This document shows positions 1 to 9,649 of a stretch of 64,000 nt of DNA, in pieces. The stretch is taken from contig NZ_CP050451.1 in NCBI RefSeq assembly GCF_014171595.1, forward strand, positions 3,038,001 through 3,102,000, in the 5' to 3' direction. The notes under the pieces were generated by a model. That model saw only the letters and a list, made by a program, of their open reading frames with translations, was not told the origin of the DNA and did not search any database. The first letter of the stretch is position 1; each line of letters opens with the position of its first letter. Origin of the DNA: Massilia sp. Se16.2.3. Its GTDB lineage: Bacteria; Pseudomonadota; Gammaproteobacteria; Burkholderiales; Burkholderiaceae_D. The position numbers and the translations under genes are program-made.

Positions 1-91
1 CGGCATGAAGACCCGCGACCTGCTCGAAGCCCGTCACCAGAAGCTGATGGCCTACGGCAAGTTCAAGGAAACGACGCCGAGCGAAGAGTAA
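1..91 (+). CDS. accA: Acetyl-CoA carboxylase carboxyltransferase alpha subunit, C-terminal end
   Basis: Partial gene cut by the window start. The last 29 codons, read in the frame beginning at base 2 and ending with TAA at 89-91, give a tail containing KTRDLLEARHQKLMAYGKF. This matches the usual end of AccA in Burkholderiales. AccA with AccD transfers the carboxyl group from biotin-BCCP to acetyl-CoA in the first step of fatty acid synthesis. The identification rests on this short tail plus the next gene being tilS, which follows accA in many betaproteobacteria. Confidence 0.75.
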   Translation, partial: GMKTRDLLEARHQKLMAYGKFKETTPSEE

Positions 92-124
92 GCGGTAGCA
101 GCCGTACCGAGAAAGTCGTAACGC

Positions 125-1530
125 GTGAGTCGTCCCCAAGCCGGGTCCGTCCCGGCCACCTTCGCGCGCGCCCTCGCGGCGCTGCGCGCGCAATCCTTCC
201 TTCCTCCATTGCGGTAGGTGCAGCGGCGGCCTCGATTCGATGGTCCTGCTGCGGCTGGCCGCCGATTGGTGCCGCGAGCAGGGCGTCGCGCTGCACGTCT
301 TCCACGTTCACCACGGCCTGAGCCCGAACGCCGATGCCTGGCTCGGCCACGTCGAGTCCGGCGCGGCGGCGCTGGGCCTCGCCTGCGACCATCGCCGGGT
401 GACGGTGGAGAAGGGCGGCGCCGGCGTCGAAGCCGCGGCGCGCAAGCTGCGCTACCGCGCGCTCGGCGAGATGTGCGCGGCGCACGGCGCCACCGTGCTG
501 CTGACCGCGCATCACCTCGACGACCAGGCCGAGACCGTGCTGCTGCAACTGCTGCGCGGCTCCGGGCCGGCAGGCCTGTCGGGCATGGACGGCGCCAATG
601 CCGCCCCGAGCTGCTCGGCAATCCTGACCTCATCATGGCGCGTCCGCTGCTGCCGCACGCGCGCGCCGAGCTCGAAGCCTGTGGACGCCAGCAGGGATTA
701 TCCCGGGTCGAGGACGAATCGAACCTGGATGCGCGCTACGCCCGCAACGCCTTGCGCCACACCGTGATGCCGGCGCTGGCGCTGGCCTTTCCGGGCTTTC
801 AAGCCCGCTTTGCCCGTAGCGCGGCGCATGCGCAGTCGGCCCAGCGCCTGCTGGACGAGCTCGCCGCCCGGGACCTGGTCACCTGCCTGATCGATGACGC
901 GCTCGACGTCGCCCGGCTGCGCGCCATGAGCATCGACCGCGTCCATAACCTGCTGCGCCACTGGTTCAAGCAGCGCGCGCTGGCGATGCCCTCGACCGCA
1001 TGGCTGGAAGAGATGGTGACGCAGCTGTTGGAAGCGCGCGAGGACGCCCAGCTGCTTGTGACCCATCCGGCCTGCCACATCCGGCGCTACCGCGAGCGCC
1101 TGTACATCACCTCGAAACTGCCGGCGCTGGCCGGCATGCGCGACCCCGACGACGAGGGCGTCATCGAGAAGCTGGGCGAATCGTTTGTCTGGCGCGGCGA
1201 AGCCCGGCTGGCGTTTCCCAGCTATGGCGGCGTGCTGCACTTCGAGCCTGCCGGGCAGGGTTTCGAGGCAGCCTGGCTGCGCAGCCAGCGGCTCGTCATC
1301 GACTTCCGCAAGGGCGGCGAGCGCCTCAGCTTGCCGCCAACCGGCCGACGCGCAGCCTGAAGGCGCATTACCAGGCCTGCGACGTGCCAGCCTGGGAGCG
1401 TATGCGCCTGCCCATCGTCAGCAGCGGACCGGACCTGCTGTACGCGGCCGGCCTCGGCATGGATTGCCGCCATTTCGGCGCGCCAGGCTTAGCGCTGATC
1501 GCTCTGCGCTGGGAATCAAGCGAGGCTTGA
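125..1530 (+). CDS. tilS: tRNA(Ile)-lysidine synthase, frameshifted in this assembly
   Basis: TilS ligates lysine to C34 of tRNA-Ile(CAU), so that it reads AUA; the gene is normally essential. A GTG start at 125 opens VSRPQAGSVPATFARALAAL. The PP-loop ATP signature SGGLDS is at 222-239, followed by HVHHGL and AHHLDDQAETVLLQLLRGSG. The C-terminal half (NALRHTVMPALA, TilS substrate-binding and C domains) follows to 1530. The protein moves through several frames: changes lie near 200-207, near 220 (one base missing just before SGGLDS), near 600 and near 1345. Similarity continues in each new frame, so sequencing indels are likelier than a true pseudogene. The start codon is a best guess. Confidence 0.85.
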
Positions 1531-1763
1531 GGTCCGCCGGCAGCGGGCGTTCGCCCCGCCGCACCGCCACATTGTTGCGGATCGGGAGCCACTCCCGCGC
1601 ACGCTCGTGCCCGCTAATATCCGAATAGTTTCTATGCGAAAAACGTATTACCTTATTTTCGTTTCGTATAGCTTTTGGAATTTCCTCTCTTGTGATTTTG
1701 CGATGCAACATGTTATTGTAGTTGCTCCCTTTTGATCTTCTACAAGCTGGAAAACATCCTGTT

Positions 1764-3011
1764 ATGGCTTTAATTGTCCACAAATACGGTGGTACGTCGA
1801 TGGGCTCGACGGACCGTATCAAGAACGTTGCGGCCCGCGTCGCCAAGTGGCATGACGCCGGATACAAGATCGTCGTGGTGCCCTCGGCAATGTCGGGCGA
1901 AACGAATCGCCTGATCGGCCTGGCGAAGGAAATCATGGCCGAGCCGGACCCGCGCGAACTGGACATGATCGCCTCCACCGGCGAGCAGGTGTCGGTAGGC
2001 CTGCTGGCGATGGCGCTGCTGGCCATCGGCAAGGATGCCGTGTCCTATACCGGCTGGCAGGTCGGCATCCGCACCGATTCGTCGTTTACGAAAGCGCGCA
2101 TCCAGTCGATCGACGACTCGCGCGTGCGCGCCGATCTCGATGCCGGCAAGATCGTCATCATCACCGGTTTCCAGGGCGTGGATGAGCAGGGCAATATCTC
2201 GACGCTGGGCCGCGGCGGTTCGGACACCTCGGCCGTGGCAATCGCCGCCGCGCTGAAAGCCGACGAGTGCCTGATCTACACCGACGTCGATGGCGTGTAC
2301 ACGACCGACCCGCGCATCGTGGACGAAGCGCGCCGGCTGGAAAAGATCACTTTTGAAGAAATGCTGGAACTGGCTTCGCTTGGCTCGAAAGTGCTGCAGA
2401 CTCGCTCGGTCGAGTTCGCGGGGAACTATCAGGTACCGACACGCGTGCTGTCGTCCCTGACCGACCCGCACATGCCGCTGCAAGAAGAAGCCAACTCCGG
2501 CACCCTGATTTCGTTTGAGGAAGAAACCAACATGGAACAAGCCGTCATCTCCGGTATCGCCAACCACCGTGATGAAGCCAAGATCACCGTCATGGGCGTG
2601 CCGGACAAGCCAGGCGTCGCCTTTCACATCCTGGGCCCGGTATCGGACGCCAACATCGAAGTGGACATGATCATCCAGAACCAGTCGGTCGACGGCAAGA
2701 CCGACTTCACCTTCACGGTCTCGCGCAACGACTACCAGCGCGCCATGTCGGTGCTCGAAGCCCAGCGCGAACAGCTCGGCTACACCCGCCTGGTCGGCGA
2801 CGCGAAAGTGTCGAAGGTCTCGGCCGTCGGCGTGGGCATGCGCAGCCATGTCGGCGTCGCCTCGGAAATGTTCCGCACGCTGGCGGAAGAGGGCATCAAC
2901 ATCATGATGATCTCGACTTCCGAGATCAAGATTTCGGTGCTGATCGACGAGAAATACATGGAACTGGCCGTACGCGCCCTGCATAAAGCGTTTGGCCTGG
3001 AGAAAGCTTAA
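1764..3011 (+). CDS. lysC: Aspartate kinase with two ACT domains
   Basis: Aspartokinase phosphorylates L-aspartate, the first committed step toward lysine, threonine, methionine and diaminopimelate. The 415-residue length is normal for the class. The N-terminal kinase shows KYGGTSMG (residues 6-13), STGEQVSVGL and the GRGGSDTSAVA nucleotide/aspartate site. The last ~150 residues form two ACT domains that bind feedback inhibitors. ATG 1764 is chosen because KYGGTSMG lies 5 residues in, as in homologues; an upstream in-frame ATG at 1722 would add an atypical leader. No frameshift is seen. A possible internal start at 2532 (MEQAVISGIANH) lies just before the ACT region, where some bacteria start a separate beta subunit. 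Confidence 0.95.
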   Translation: MALIVHKYGGTSMGSTDRIKNVAARVAKWHDAGYKIVVVPSAMSGETNRLIGLAKEIMAEPDPRELDMIASTGEQVSVGLLAMALLAIGKDAVSYTGWQVGIRTDSSFTKARIQSIDDSRVRADLDAGKIVIITGFQGVDEQGNISTLGRGGSDTSAVAIAAALKADECLIYTDVDGVYTTDPRIVDEARRLEKITFEEMLELASLGSKVLQTRSVEFAGNYQVPTRVLSSLTDPHMPLQEEANSGTLISFEEETNMEQAVISGIANHRDEAKITVMGVPDKPGVAFHILGPVSDANIEVDMIIQNQSVDGKTDFTFTVSRNDYQRAMSVLEAQREQLGYTRLVGDAKVSKVSAVGVGMRSHVGVASEMFRTLAEEGINIMMISTSEIKISVLIDEKYMELAVRALHKAFGLEKA

Positions 3012-3107
3012 CTTTTTCCCATATTTTCCGCCGTGCGCCTTGACCAATCCGGCACCGGCGATTAAGATGCTTGCACTCAGCGCTAGCGCAGTCTGCTGGA
3101 GTTGATT

Positions 3108-3200
3108 GGAGACGTGGCCGAGTGGCCGAAGGCACATCCCTGCTAAGGATGCATATGGCTTATACCCGTATCGTGGGTTCGAATCCCACCGTCTCCGCCA
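3108..3200 (+). tRNA. tRNA-Ser (GCT anticodon)
   Basis: A 93-nt class II tRNA with CCA encoded. The acceptor stem pairs GGAGACG with CGTCTCC, followed by discriminator G. The anticodon loop CTGCTAA holds GCT, which reads AGC/AGU serine codons. A long variable arm typical of tRNA-Ser precedes the T arm GGGTTCGAATCCC. It lies 96 bases after lysC. Confidence 0.95.
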
Positions 3201-3213
3201 GAGTTTCAAAGAT

Positions 3214-3240
3214 AAAAGCCACCGCAAGGTGGCTTTTTTC
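3214..3240 (+). terminator. Rho-independent terminator after tRNA-Ser
   Basis: AAAGCCACC, loop GCAA, GGTGGCTTT, then a T run. It lies 14 bases past the tRNA 3' end and should end the tRNA-Ser transcript. It also separates the tRNA from the converging protease operon. Confidence 0.85.
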
Positions 3241-3271
3241 TTTCCTGCGGCAGTTATTCTACCCGCCAGCC

Positions 3272-4969
3272 TCATTCCTTCACCGGCGCCCCCAGCGGCA
3301 AATAGCCCTCGAGCTGCCTGGTCGAGAAATCGCGCAGGCACACACGGCCGCAACTGGTCGAGGCCTCGTAAGCCCGGATCGAGCCGTTTCCCGTCGGGCT
3401 GAGCGAGACGAACAGTCGCACGTGGCTGCCAGGCTTGTTCATCGCATCTCCGGGCCTGAGTTCCGCGTAGGAGGGAAGTGGGCGGGCTACTTCCTTCAGG
3501 CGTGCCGTCGTACGGCGTTTGACATTCCAGGTCTGCGAGACAAAGCCCGAGCAGTCGACCCCGGCGGCGCGGCGGTCGACGCAGTCGCCCTTCCTGCACG
3601 TACAGATATTGCCCCCTGCATAGCCCTCGGCGGTGCGCTGCATGAACGCGGCGATTGTGATGTAGCCGCCCCAGTTGTAGGGGATACCGGTAACGCGCTT
3701 GCCCAGCTGGCCCTCGAGGTAGGCCGGCCTCAACCAGCGCTTGCCGCGGGCGGGTACGCAGGCGGAGACGGCGTCTGGCCGGTAGTTGGCGGAAGTGACC
3801 TGCCACTGCGCGGTGCGGTAGGCTTCCGCGGTCGACAGGATGGCGGCGCGGGTCAGGCCGGCGCCGGTCGACTCCCCGGAGCCGGAGTCGCGCTCGCGGG
3901 CGTCACCGCTCGAGCGGATTGGACCCTGCTGGGCGGCGATGCGCCGTATCGTTTCCTCCTGGCGCCGTGCGAACTGCGCGTGCGGGAAGGGGTTGAGCGA
4001 CCACAGCCGCGTGCGATCGGGGTGCGATTCCATGAAGTACAGCGTGCCCGTGCGCGACAGGGCCAGGTAGCGGTTTGGCACGAGCTCGAGGAATTCGTCG
4101 GGAACGTCGTAGCCGCCGTCGAAGCTGCCGTCGCGTGCATAGCGCAATACCCACACCTTCGCCCGGCCCACGCCTTGCTGCTGCGCGAACTGCTCGGCAC
4201 GCACATAAAAGCGTCCATCCTCATCCGTCCCCAGCAGGGCAACCGAGCCCAGCAGAGCGGGCGCAATGGCGATGGGCAGGCGCGTCATGCGTGGCGGCTC
4301 CCCCCTGCGCACTTCCACGCGCACTTTGCCGTCGTCGCCGCGCACGGTGCGGTATTCATCCGGTTGGCCCTCGCCTGACGCGGCGCGCAGCCAGCGCCCG
4401 GTGCCGGGTGTGCCGCCGCTGTTTTCCGGGGTGCCGTCGGTCTCGCCGATGCTGTCCTCCGGGACCGCGCCGTTCGCCTCGAACATGGCGGTGGCGGCGG
4501 CCGCGGGCGCGGAGCTCGCTTCCGTCGACGCTCGGTCGAGCAGCTTGCCGGCGCCCGTGTCGCTGCCCACATACACGGGCTTGTCTTCCAGCACGTACAC
4601 GGCCCGCCCCTGGCGGACGATGTCTTGCGCCAGGCTGTGTGGACGCAGCGGCGCGGCCAGTTCGGCCTTGCCCGTGGGCGAGACGCGCAGGACGCGGGCG
4701 TTGACTGCGTCCGGGATCAACACGCCCTCGTTCCCGGACTCGACCAGGCCGGTCGGGCCGACCGCCGGCGCCTCCGGCGTGTGCTGGGTAATGCCCAGCT
4801 GCTGCGCACCGCTGCCGCGCGGGAAGGTCTTGATCACCGTGCCGCGCGGGTCGCCGGTTGTCGGTGCCGCGGCCGGGGCCGCGCACGCGTCGCCAAGGCA
4901 GAGCAGGGCGGACAGGAGCCACAGTGAACGGTTCAGTTGGCTTTTCAGGATGATGTTCAGACAATTCAT
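3272..4969 (-). CDS. Exported NlpC/P60-like cysteine peptidase, last gene of the protease operon
   Basis: A 565-residue protein starting MNCLNIILKSQ, with a hydrophobic signal segment ending near LGDACAAPA. The middle region (roughly residues 40-330) is an uncharacterised, possibly beta-propeller-like domain (VESGNEGVLIPDAVNARVLRV, GTLYFMESHPD). The C-terminus looks like an NlpC/P60 papain-like fold: GVDCSGFVSQTW with candidate nucleophile C473, GSHVRLFVS with H516, and YEAS with E535 as a possible third polar residue. Known family members cut peptide or amide bonds in peptidoglycan; substrate here is unknown. Its ATG overlaps the stop of the trypsin-like gene (ATGA, 4966-4969), so it is translationally coupled. 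The family call is by motif and is moderate. Confidence 0.7.
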   Translation of the reverse strand: MNCLNIILKSQLNRSLWLLSALLCLGDACAAPAAAPTTGDPRGTVIKTFPRGSGAQQLGITQHTPEAPAVGPTGLVESGNEGVLIPDAVNARVLRVSPTGKAELAAPLRPHSLAQDIVRQGRAVYVLEDKPVYVGSDTGAGKLLDRASTEASSAPAAAATAMFEANGAVPEDSIGETDGTPENSGGTPGTGRWLRAASGEGQPDEYRTVRGDDGKVRVEVRRGEPPRMTRLPIAIAPALLGSVALLGTDEDGRFYVRAEQFAQQQGVGRAKVWVLRYARDGSFDGGYDVPDEFLELVPNRYLALSRTGTLYFMESHPDRTRLWSLNPFPHAQFARRQEETIRRIAAQQGPIRSSGDARERDSGSGESTGAGLTRAAILSTAEAYRTAQWQVTSANYRPDAVSACVPARGKRWLRPAYLEGQLGKRVTGIPYNWGGYITIAAFMQRTAEGYAGGNICTCRKGDCVDRRAAGVDCSGFVSQTWNVKRRTTARLKEVARPLPSYAELRPGDAMNKPGSHVRLFVSLSPTGNGSIRAYEASTSCGRVCLRDFSTRQLEGYLPLGAPVKE

Positions 4970-6090
4970 TTGTCGAGCTCCTCGAGTACTTGCTGCATCC
5001 GTTTGACATCGACCGCCGTGTTGTAGAACTTCTCGCCCGCAGTCAGGCGCCGGGTGTATTCGCTCATGGTGATATTCGGGAAGCCCTTCACCTGTACACC
5101 GACGACGCGGCCGCTCGCGTCGAACAGGGGCGATCCGGAGCTGCCGCCCGCGGTATGGCAGGTATGCCGCAGGTTCGCGGCCGTCGCTTTGTTGTCCACG
5201 GCCTGGCAGTCGCGCGACAGCATCATCGGCAGGCCGCCGGGGTGATGGATGAGCTCGACCTTGACGGGCAGGGCCGCATTGACGTCGGCGAAGCGTGCCA
5301 CGGGCCGCCCGGCCAGCAGGGGCAGGTCGGCAGGGGCGACCCTGAGCACGGTGATGTCCGGTGTCTTGTAGGTTTTCGCATCCAGGCAGCGCAGCGTCAC
5401 TGGCGGCCTGGTGTCGCTCAGGTAATCGAGCAGGATGTCGACGTCGGCGCACGACTTTCCGCTGCGGCTGAACGCGGACGACGCTTCGATGCAGTGGTGG
5501 TTGGTCATGATCTTGCCCGGCGCCACCAGGAAACCAGTGCAGGAAGACATGTCGGAGGTGAACAGGAGCTTGACCACGCCCCGTGCGCGCTGCTGGGCCG
5601 GCGCCGCTTTATCCAAGTCGGCAATGCTGGCCCAGGGCTGGTCGACGGCGCCGATCGACAGCGGCCGCGGATCCCTGCCGCTGTCGGTGAAATAGTCGGA
5701 CAAGGTGAGCCGCAGCGCGCGCGGCCGCGCCGGCGCTTCGACATATGCGCTGACCTCGCTTGCCTGGAAGCGCATGGTGACCAGCGGCCGCTCGGGATCC
5801 ACGTCCAGCAAGGACAGGCGTTGCAGTTCATTGCCGGCTTCGTCGCGCACTACGATGAATGCGGTCTCCTTGCGGGGATTGCGCAAGCTTGTGAACTTCA
5901 GCCGGATGAAGCTGGCGTCGTTTGCCTTGATGGGCGCGCTGCGCCACCACACGGTGCCGCCGTAGTCGCTGTAGGTGGCCGTCAGACCGAGCGGATGGCG
6001 CTGTTCGAAGCTCGGTTCGCGGCCGCTCGCCGTCGTGACAGTCGAGGCCAGCATGAACAGGCAGAGCAGCGCGGCAAGGGTTCTTTTCAT
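4966..6090 (-). CDS. Exported trypsin-like serine protease
   Basis: A 374-residue protein with a Sec signal peptide (MKRTLAALLCLFMLASTVTTASG). Residues ~25-165 form an unassigned beta-rich domain. The C-terminal half is a chymotrypsin/V8-like peptidase: TNHHC gives His199, TPDITVL gives Asp245, and GGSSGSPLF gives Ser318, the full triad. Several cysteines (184, 200, 214, 235, 295, 311) suggest disulphides and a periplasmic or secreted site. Both ends overlap neighbours by ATGA: its start sits in the stop of the S8 protease (6087-6090) and its stop in the start of the NlpC/P60 gene. This points to fixed stoichiometry with both. Confidence 0.85.
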   Translation of the reverse strand: MKRTLAALLCLFMLASTVTTASGREPSFEQRHPLGLTATYSDYGGTVWWRSAPIKANDASFIRLKFTSLRNPRKETAFIVVRDEAGNELQRLSLLDVDPERPLVTMRFQASEVSAYVEAPARPRALRLTLSDYFTDSGRDPRPLSIGAVDQPWASIADLDKAAPAQQRARGVVKLLFTSDMSSCTGFLVAPGKIMTNHHCIEASSAFSRSGKSCADVDILLDYLSDTRPPVTLRCLDAKTYKTPDITVLRVAPADLPLLAGRPVARFADVNAALPVKVELIHHPGGLPMMLSRDCQAVDNKATAANLRHTCHTAGGSSGSPLFDASGRVVGVQVKGFPNITMSEYTRRLTAGEKFYNTAVDVKRMQQVLEELDK

Positions 6091-8225
6091 GGCAGGAGGT
6101 CTCCATCGCAGCCTTTGGTGAAGGAACAAGCCGTGTAGTCCTCGACATCGGCTACGGCCACCTTGGGCAGGCCGGTGAACGAAATGTAGGTGTCGCTGAA
6201 CATCGCTGCGCTGTAGCGCTTGAGGACCTTGTTCTTGCGCACCACAACCCAGAAGCGCTGCTCTCCGTTCGGCAGCCTGGTGGCCTGCAGGCGCTTCACG
6301 TCGCGCATGACCAGCGACAGGCCGTTGACCGTGTTGCCCTGTTCGTCGAGGGCATAGGAAATGTTCACCGAGGTGCTCGGGCTGGCGTCGCCACGCAGTA
6401 TGCAATTGCCCCTCGGGCAGGTGCCGGGACGCAGGCGCAGCACATCCTGGCTGAAATCGAGTGCCCTGGCAAAGTCGATCCGGCCAAAGCGCATCTTGCT
6501 CTCGAGCCCGTCGATGAAGGTGGATGTGAAGAGGATCCGGTGCTTGATCCGCCTGGCGTCGATCTTGGCCGTATCGCGCTCGACGCGCTCGAACAGGAGG
6601 GCCGCCAGGGCGGACACGTAGGGCGCGGCGAACGAGGTGCCGGCGTAGCGGGCGTAGCCGCCCCCGAACACGGCGCCGGTGGTATCGCCCACCGCCGCGA
6701 CGTCGAACTGGATGCCGGAATTGGAAGAGCCGAGCAGCCTGCGCCCGCCGGCATCGAGAGCAACGACACTGATGACCGCATTCGCACCCTCGCCCTCGTT
6801 CGACCAGCATGCCGGTATGACCCGGCATGCGACGCCCTGTTTGTTGAAGTCGGTTCCTTCGTTGCCCGCCGCGGCCACGAACACGACCCGGTGGCCATAG
6901 CCTTCGACCGGCGAGATCACATGGGCCAGCTGGGTCTTGATGCCGTCCTCCTTCGCTTCATAGGCCTGGCTGATATTGACGACGCGCACGTCAGGCATGC
7001 CGATCTTGTCGGCCTCGGTCACGAACAGGTCCTTGTTGAGGTTATCCCCCACATGCTCGACCTGCCAGATCACGGCATCGGGCGCGGCACCGACGACGAA
7101 AGGCGGCGTGCTCTTGCCGACGATCAGGCTCGAGACAAAGGTCGCGTGATCGAAGGCGTCGCTCAGAAAATTGCGCAAGCTGCCGCACGTGGGCGAGGAC
7201 GGTACCTTGCCCATTTTCGATACATCGATCGGCAGGGGCGTGTAGAGGACGATGGCGCTCTGGCCGCCGCGCTTGAACACACAGTGCGCTTTGTCGGCAT
7301 AGCCATCCCAGACCCCGACGCCAAGGGGCTTATTTGGCATCACGCGCTGCGGGCCGCGCACGTAGTTCATTACCTGCAAGGGGTTGGGCGCAGGGCCCCG
7401 CGCCGCTGCCGCTGCCGCTGGGCGCGCGGACGGCGGGGCACTCTGCTGCTTCAGGTGGATGGGCACGGTGGCGCGCATGTCGGAGCTCAAGCCGGACAAG
7501 CCGTTGCGCGCGCGAATGGCGTCGACGACAGTGTTGAAGACGTTTTCGATTTCCTTGCGTCTGGCGGGGTTGTCGCGGATGTGGATCTGGATCGACTTCG
7601 CCGGGAGCATCATGGTGGTCACGCCGTCCCGCAGTTCCGGCTTGCCGCCGGGATTGAGCCGTTCGATGACGCGCTTGCACCGGGCATCGAAGACGTCGCA
7701 TCCGCGCAGGTCCCTGGTGACCTTCAGGGGAATGTTGTCGAGCTCGGGGTTCGCGACCACGCGCTTGCCGGCCAGGTAGGACTTGATCGGCACCTCGGGC
7801 AGGCAGATGATGTAGCGTGGCAGGCTGGCGTCGTCGCAGCTGAACTCCTCCGGCGAGACCGTGGTCGACCAGGGCAGCTTCTGCATGCGCCAGCTTGCCC
7901 GGCCCTTGACGACGGAACAGATGTGGCCGTTGCGCCTGCACAGCGATAGGCTCAACAGGTCGGTGACGACGCCTTTGGGCCAGCCGAGTTCAGCCTCGAT
8001 GAGTTCGGCGGGATTCTTCGCCGACTTGTTGAGGAAAGCCTCCATGCGCAACAGGCCGCGGTCCACCAGTGCGCCGGTCACTTCCGCGGTGTTCTGCTCG
8101 AGGTTGCCACCCTCGAAACGCAGGTTCAGGCGATCGTCGTCGTGGGACGGACCCTGGGCCAGGGCGCCCAGCTGCAGCACAACCGGGGCGAGGGGCGGCG
8201 CAGGCCCGGCGCCAGCCGCCTCCAC
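6087..8225 (-). CDS. Subtilisin-like (S8) serine protease with a long N-terminal region
   Basis: The 712-codon frame opens at GTG 8225. The true start is uncertain: ATG 8248-8250 in another frame, joined by an indel, is an alternative, and no clear signal peptide is visible with either. Residues 1-295 show no recognised domain but hold paired cysteines. The peptidase follows: VGVWDGYAD (Asp307), FDHATFVSSLIVG (His360), AAAGNEG (oxyanion Asn455) and AGTSFAAPYVSALAALL (Ser531). All four catalytic positions are present, so activity is expected. A C-terminal ~120-residue domain ends with TACSFTKGCDGDLLP. Second gene of the lipoprotein-S8-S1-NlpC/P60 operon. Confidence 0.85.
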   Translation of the reverse strand: MEAAGAGPAPPLAPVVLQLGALAQGPSHDDDRLNLRFEGGNLEQNTAEVTGALVDRGLLRMEAFLNKSAKNPAELIEAELGWPKGVVTDLLSLSLCRRNGHICSVVKGRASWRMQKLPWSTTVSPEEFSCDDASLPRYIICLPEVPIKSYLAGKRVVANPELDNIPLKVTRDLRGCDVFDARCKRVIERLNPGGKPELRDGVTTMMLPAKSIQIHIRDNPARRKEIENVFNTVVDAIRARNGLSGLSSDMRATVPIHLKQQSAPPSARPAAAAAARGPAPNPLQVMNYVRGPQRVMPNKPLGVGVWDGYADKAHCVFKRGGQSAIVLYTPLPIDVSKMGKVPSSPTCGSLRNFLSDAFDHATFVSSLIVGKSTPPFVVGAAPDAVIWQVEHVGDNLNKDLFVTEADKIGMPDVRVVNISQAYEAKEDGIKTQLAHVISPVEGYGHRVVFVAAAGNEGTDFNKQGVACRVIPACWSNEGEGANAVISVVALDAGGRRLLGSSNSGIQFDVAAVGDTTGAVFGGGYARYAGTSFAAPYVSALAALLFERVERDTAKIDARRIKHRILFTSTFIDGLESKMRFGRIDFARALDFSQDVLRLRPGTCPRGNCILRGDASPSTSVNISYALDEQGNTVNGLSLVMRDVKRLQATRLPNGEQRFWVVVRKNKVLKRYSAAMFSDTYISFTGLPKVAVADVEDYTACSFTKGCDGDLLP

Positions 8226-8273
8226 CGAACCCGGAACGACGCGTCGACATACGAGCCACCTCGCCGTTGGCCG

Positions 8274-9343
8274 TTAACGATGGACCTTGATGGAAATGCT
8301 GCCGCCGGCCACGGGCCGGTCCGGGGAACGGAAGGCAGGCCGCCGCCGTTGCGTTCCGGCGTTTCTTCGGTTCCCGAACCGGCACCGCCTGCGCCGGCAT
8401 TGCGCAGGCTGGCCACGAGTGCCGCCAGCTTCGCCTCGCCGCGCTCGACGATCGGCGCCAGTACGCGCTTGATCCGGTCCCTGTCTTCCGGCGACAGCGG
8501 CTTGAGCTTGCCATCGCTGCCGACGAACAGCGCCAGCCCCTGCAGGTTCTTCGCCAGCAGCGCCTGCTCCGCCGGGGTGGGTGCGCCCAACACCAGCCAG
8601 TAGATCAGGGCGACCTGTTCGGTTGTCACGGTCGGCTCGCCGATGGCACGGGCGATTGCAAAGCGGTCGGCGGCCGACAGCAGTTCCTCGCCCGTGGTCG
8701 AGGCGACAAACCTGGCGGTGCCGACCGACTCGTTGACCAGGCGGCGGATCGTTTGTACCTCGCACAGCTTGTCGTAGTCGCGCAGGATGCCGACCGCCGC
8801 GCCATAGCTCATCGCCGTCACCGGCGGCATGGCCGCGCGATAGGTAGTTTGGGCACCCTCGACCAGGTCCTGGATGCCGCTGATGTCGGGCGAAAACAGG
8901 AACACGTCCGCATAGGATTCGGTCGAGGCGCTGCCAAACGAGAACATGCTGGACGTAATCGCAATCGCCTTTGCGGAGACCCCGGTCACGCCTTGCAGGC
9001 CCGCGACCAGGCCGCCGGTCAGGCCCAGCTCCTTGCGGCCGAAGGCATAGCGCTGCGCGGCCAGGCCAAGGTTGCGGAAATACGCCTTGCACCCGATATC
9101 GGCCATGGCCATGCCGGTCTCGATGAAATTGCGCACGACGGTCGCATCCGAACGAGCCGCCTGCGGGGCGGACAGCGCCGCGTTGATGTCTTTCAGGGAG
9201 CTGTCGAAGGAGCGCTGCAGTTCGGCCACGGTGCTGGCCGAGATCGTTTCCGCCGGAGGCTGGATCGATGCGCACCCGGGCAAGAACATGAGGGGAAATC
9301 CGAACAGGATGGAACAAACGAACCGGTCGCCACGGAGTTTCAT
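8274..9343 (-). CDS. Lipoprotein, first gene of the protease operon
   Basis: Starts MKLRGDRFVCSILFGFPLM with lipobox LPGC, so Cys24 or so is expected to be lipidated and the protein anchored in the envelope. RBS AGGAAG lies 5 bases before the ATG. The body is mostly helical (VAELQRSFDSSLKDINAALS, GMAMADIGCKAYFRNLGLAAQR). I recognise no family. Near 8315 the frame changes: the reading that ends GPVAGGSISIKVHR (stop 8274) is more natural than the frame that runs on across the next gene. It is about 350 residues and immediately precedes the S8 protease, so it may be an anchor, receptor or chaperone for it. Confidence 0.65.
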
Positions 9344-9649
9344 CACGCTTCCTTTGCCTCTGGTTGCGTTTCCCGGCTGGCGCCGGGGGCGCAACGCAGC
9401 TTGAGCCATCGATGCCGCACTGGCGCTGCTGGCAGGCCGAAGCGGTCCCACAGTCTGTATGCAGTCGAACTGGAAGTACTGGATGCGAAATCCAGTCTAA
9501 TGTAAATACGGTAAAATTGTAGGACTGCGCCGACAAAATTTCGTCAAGATGTTGTTATTTCGACGTCACTGCCGGTCGCTCCCAAGGACTGCCGGGCGCG
9601 GGCGCTGGGAACGGCAAAGGCGCCGGAGATGTACAGGAAGGGCGCGAGC

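Noticed and set aside
125..1530. tilS considered as a genuine pseudogene
   Set aside because: The gene is normally essential, all motifs persist across frames, and similar shifts affect many other genes in the window.
7334..8603. Several long plus-strand frames opposite the protease operon
   Set aside because: Arg/Ala/Pro-rich composition typical of antisense frames in GC-rich DNA; the minus-strand frames carry clear catalytic motifs.
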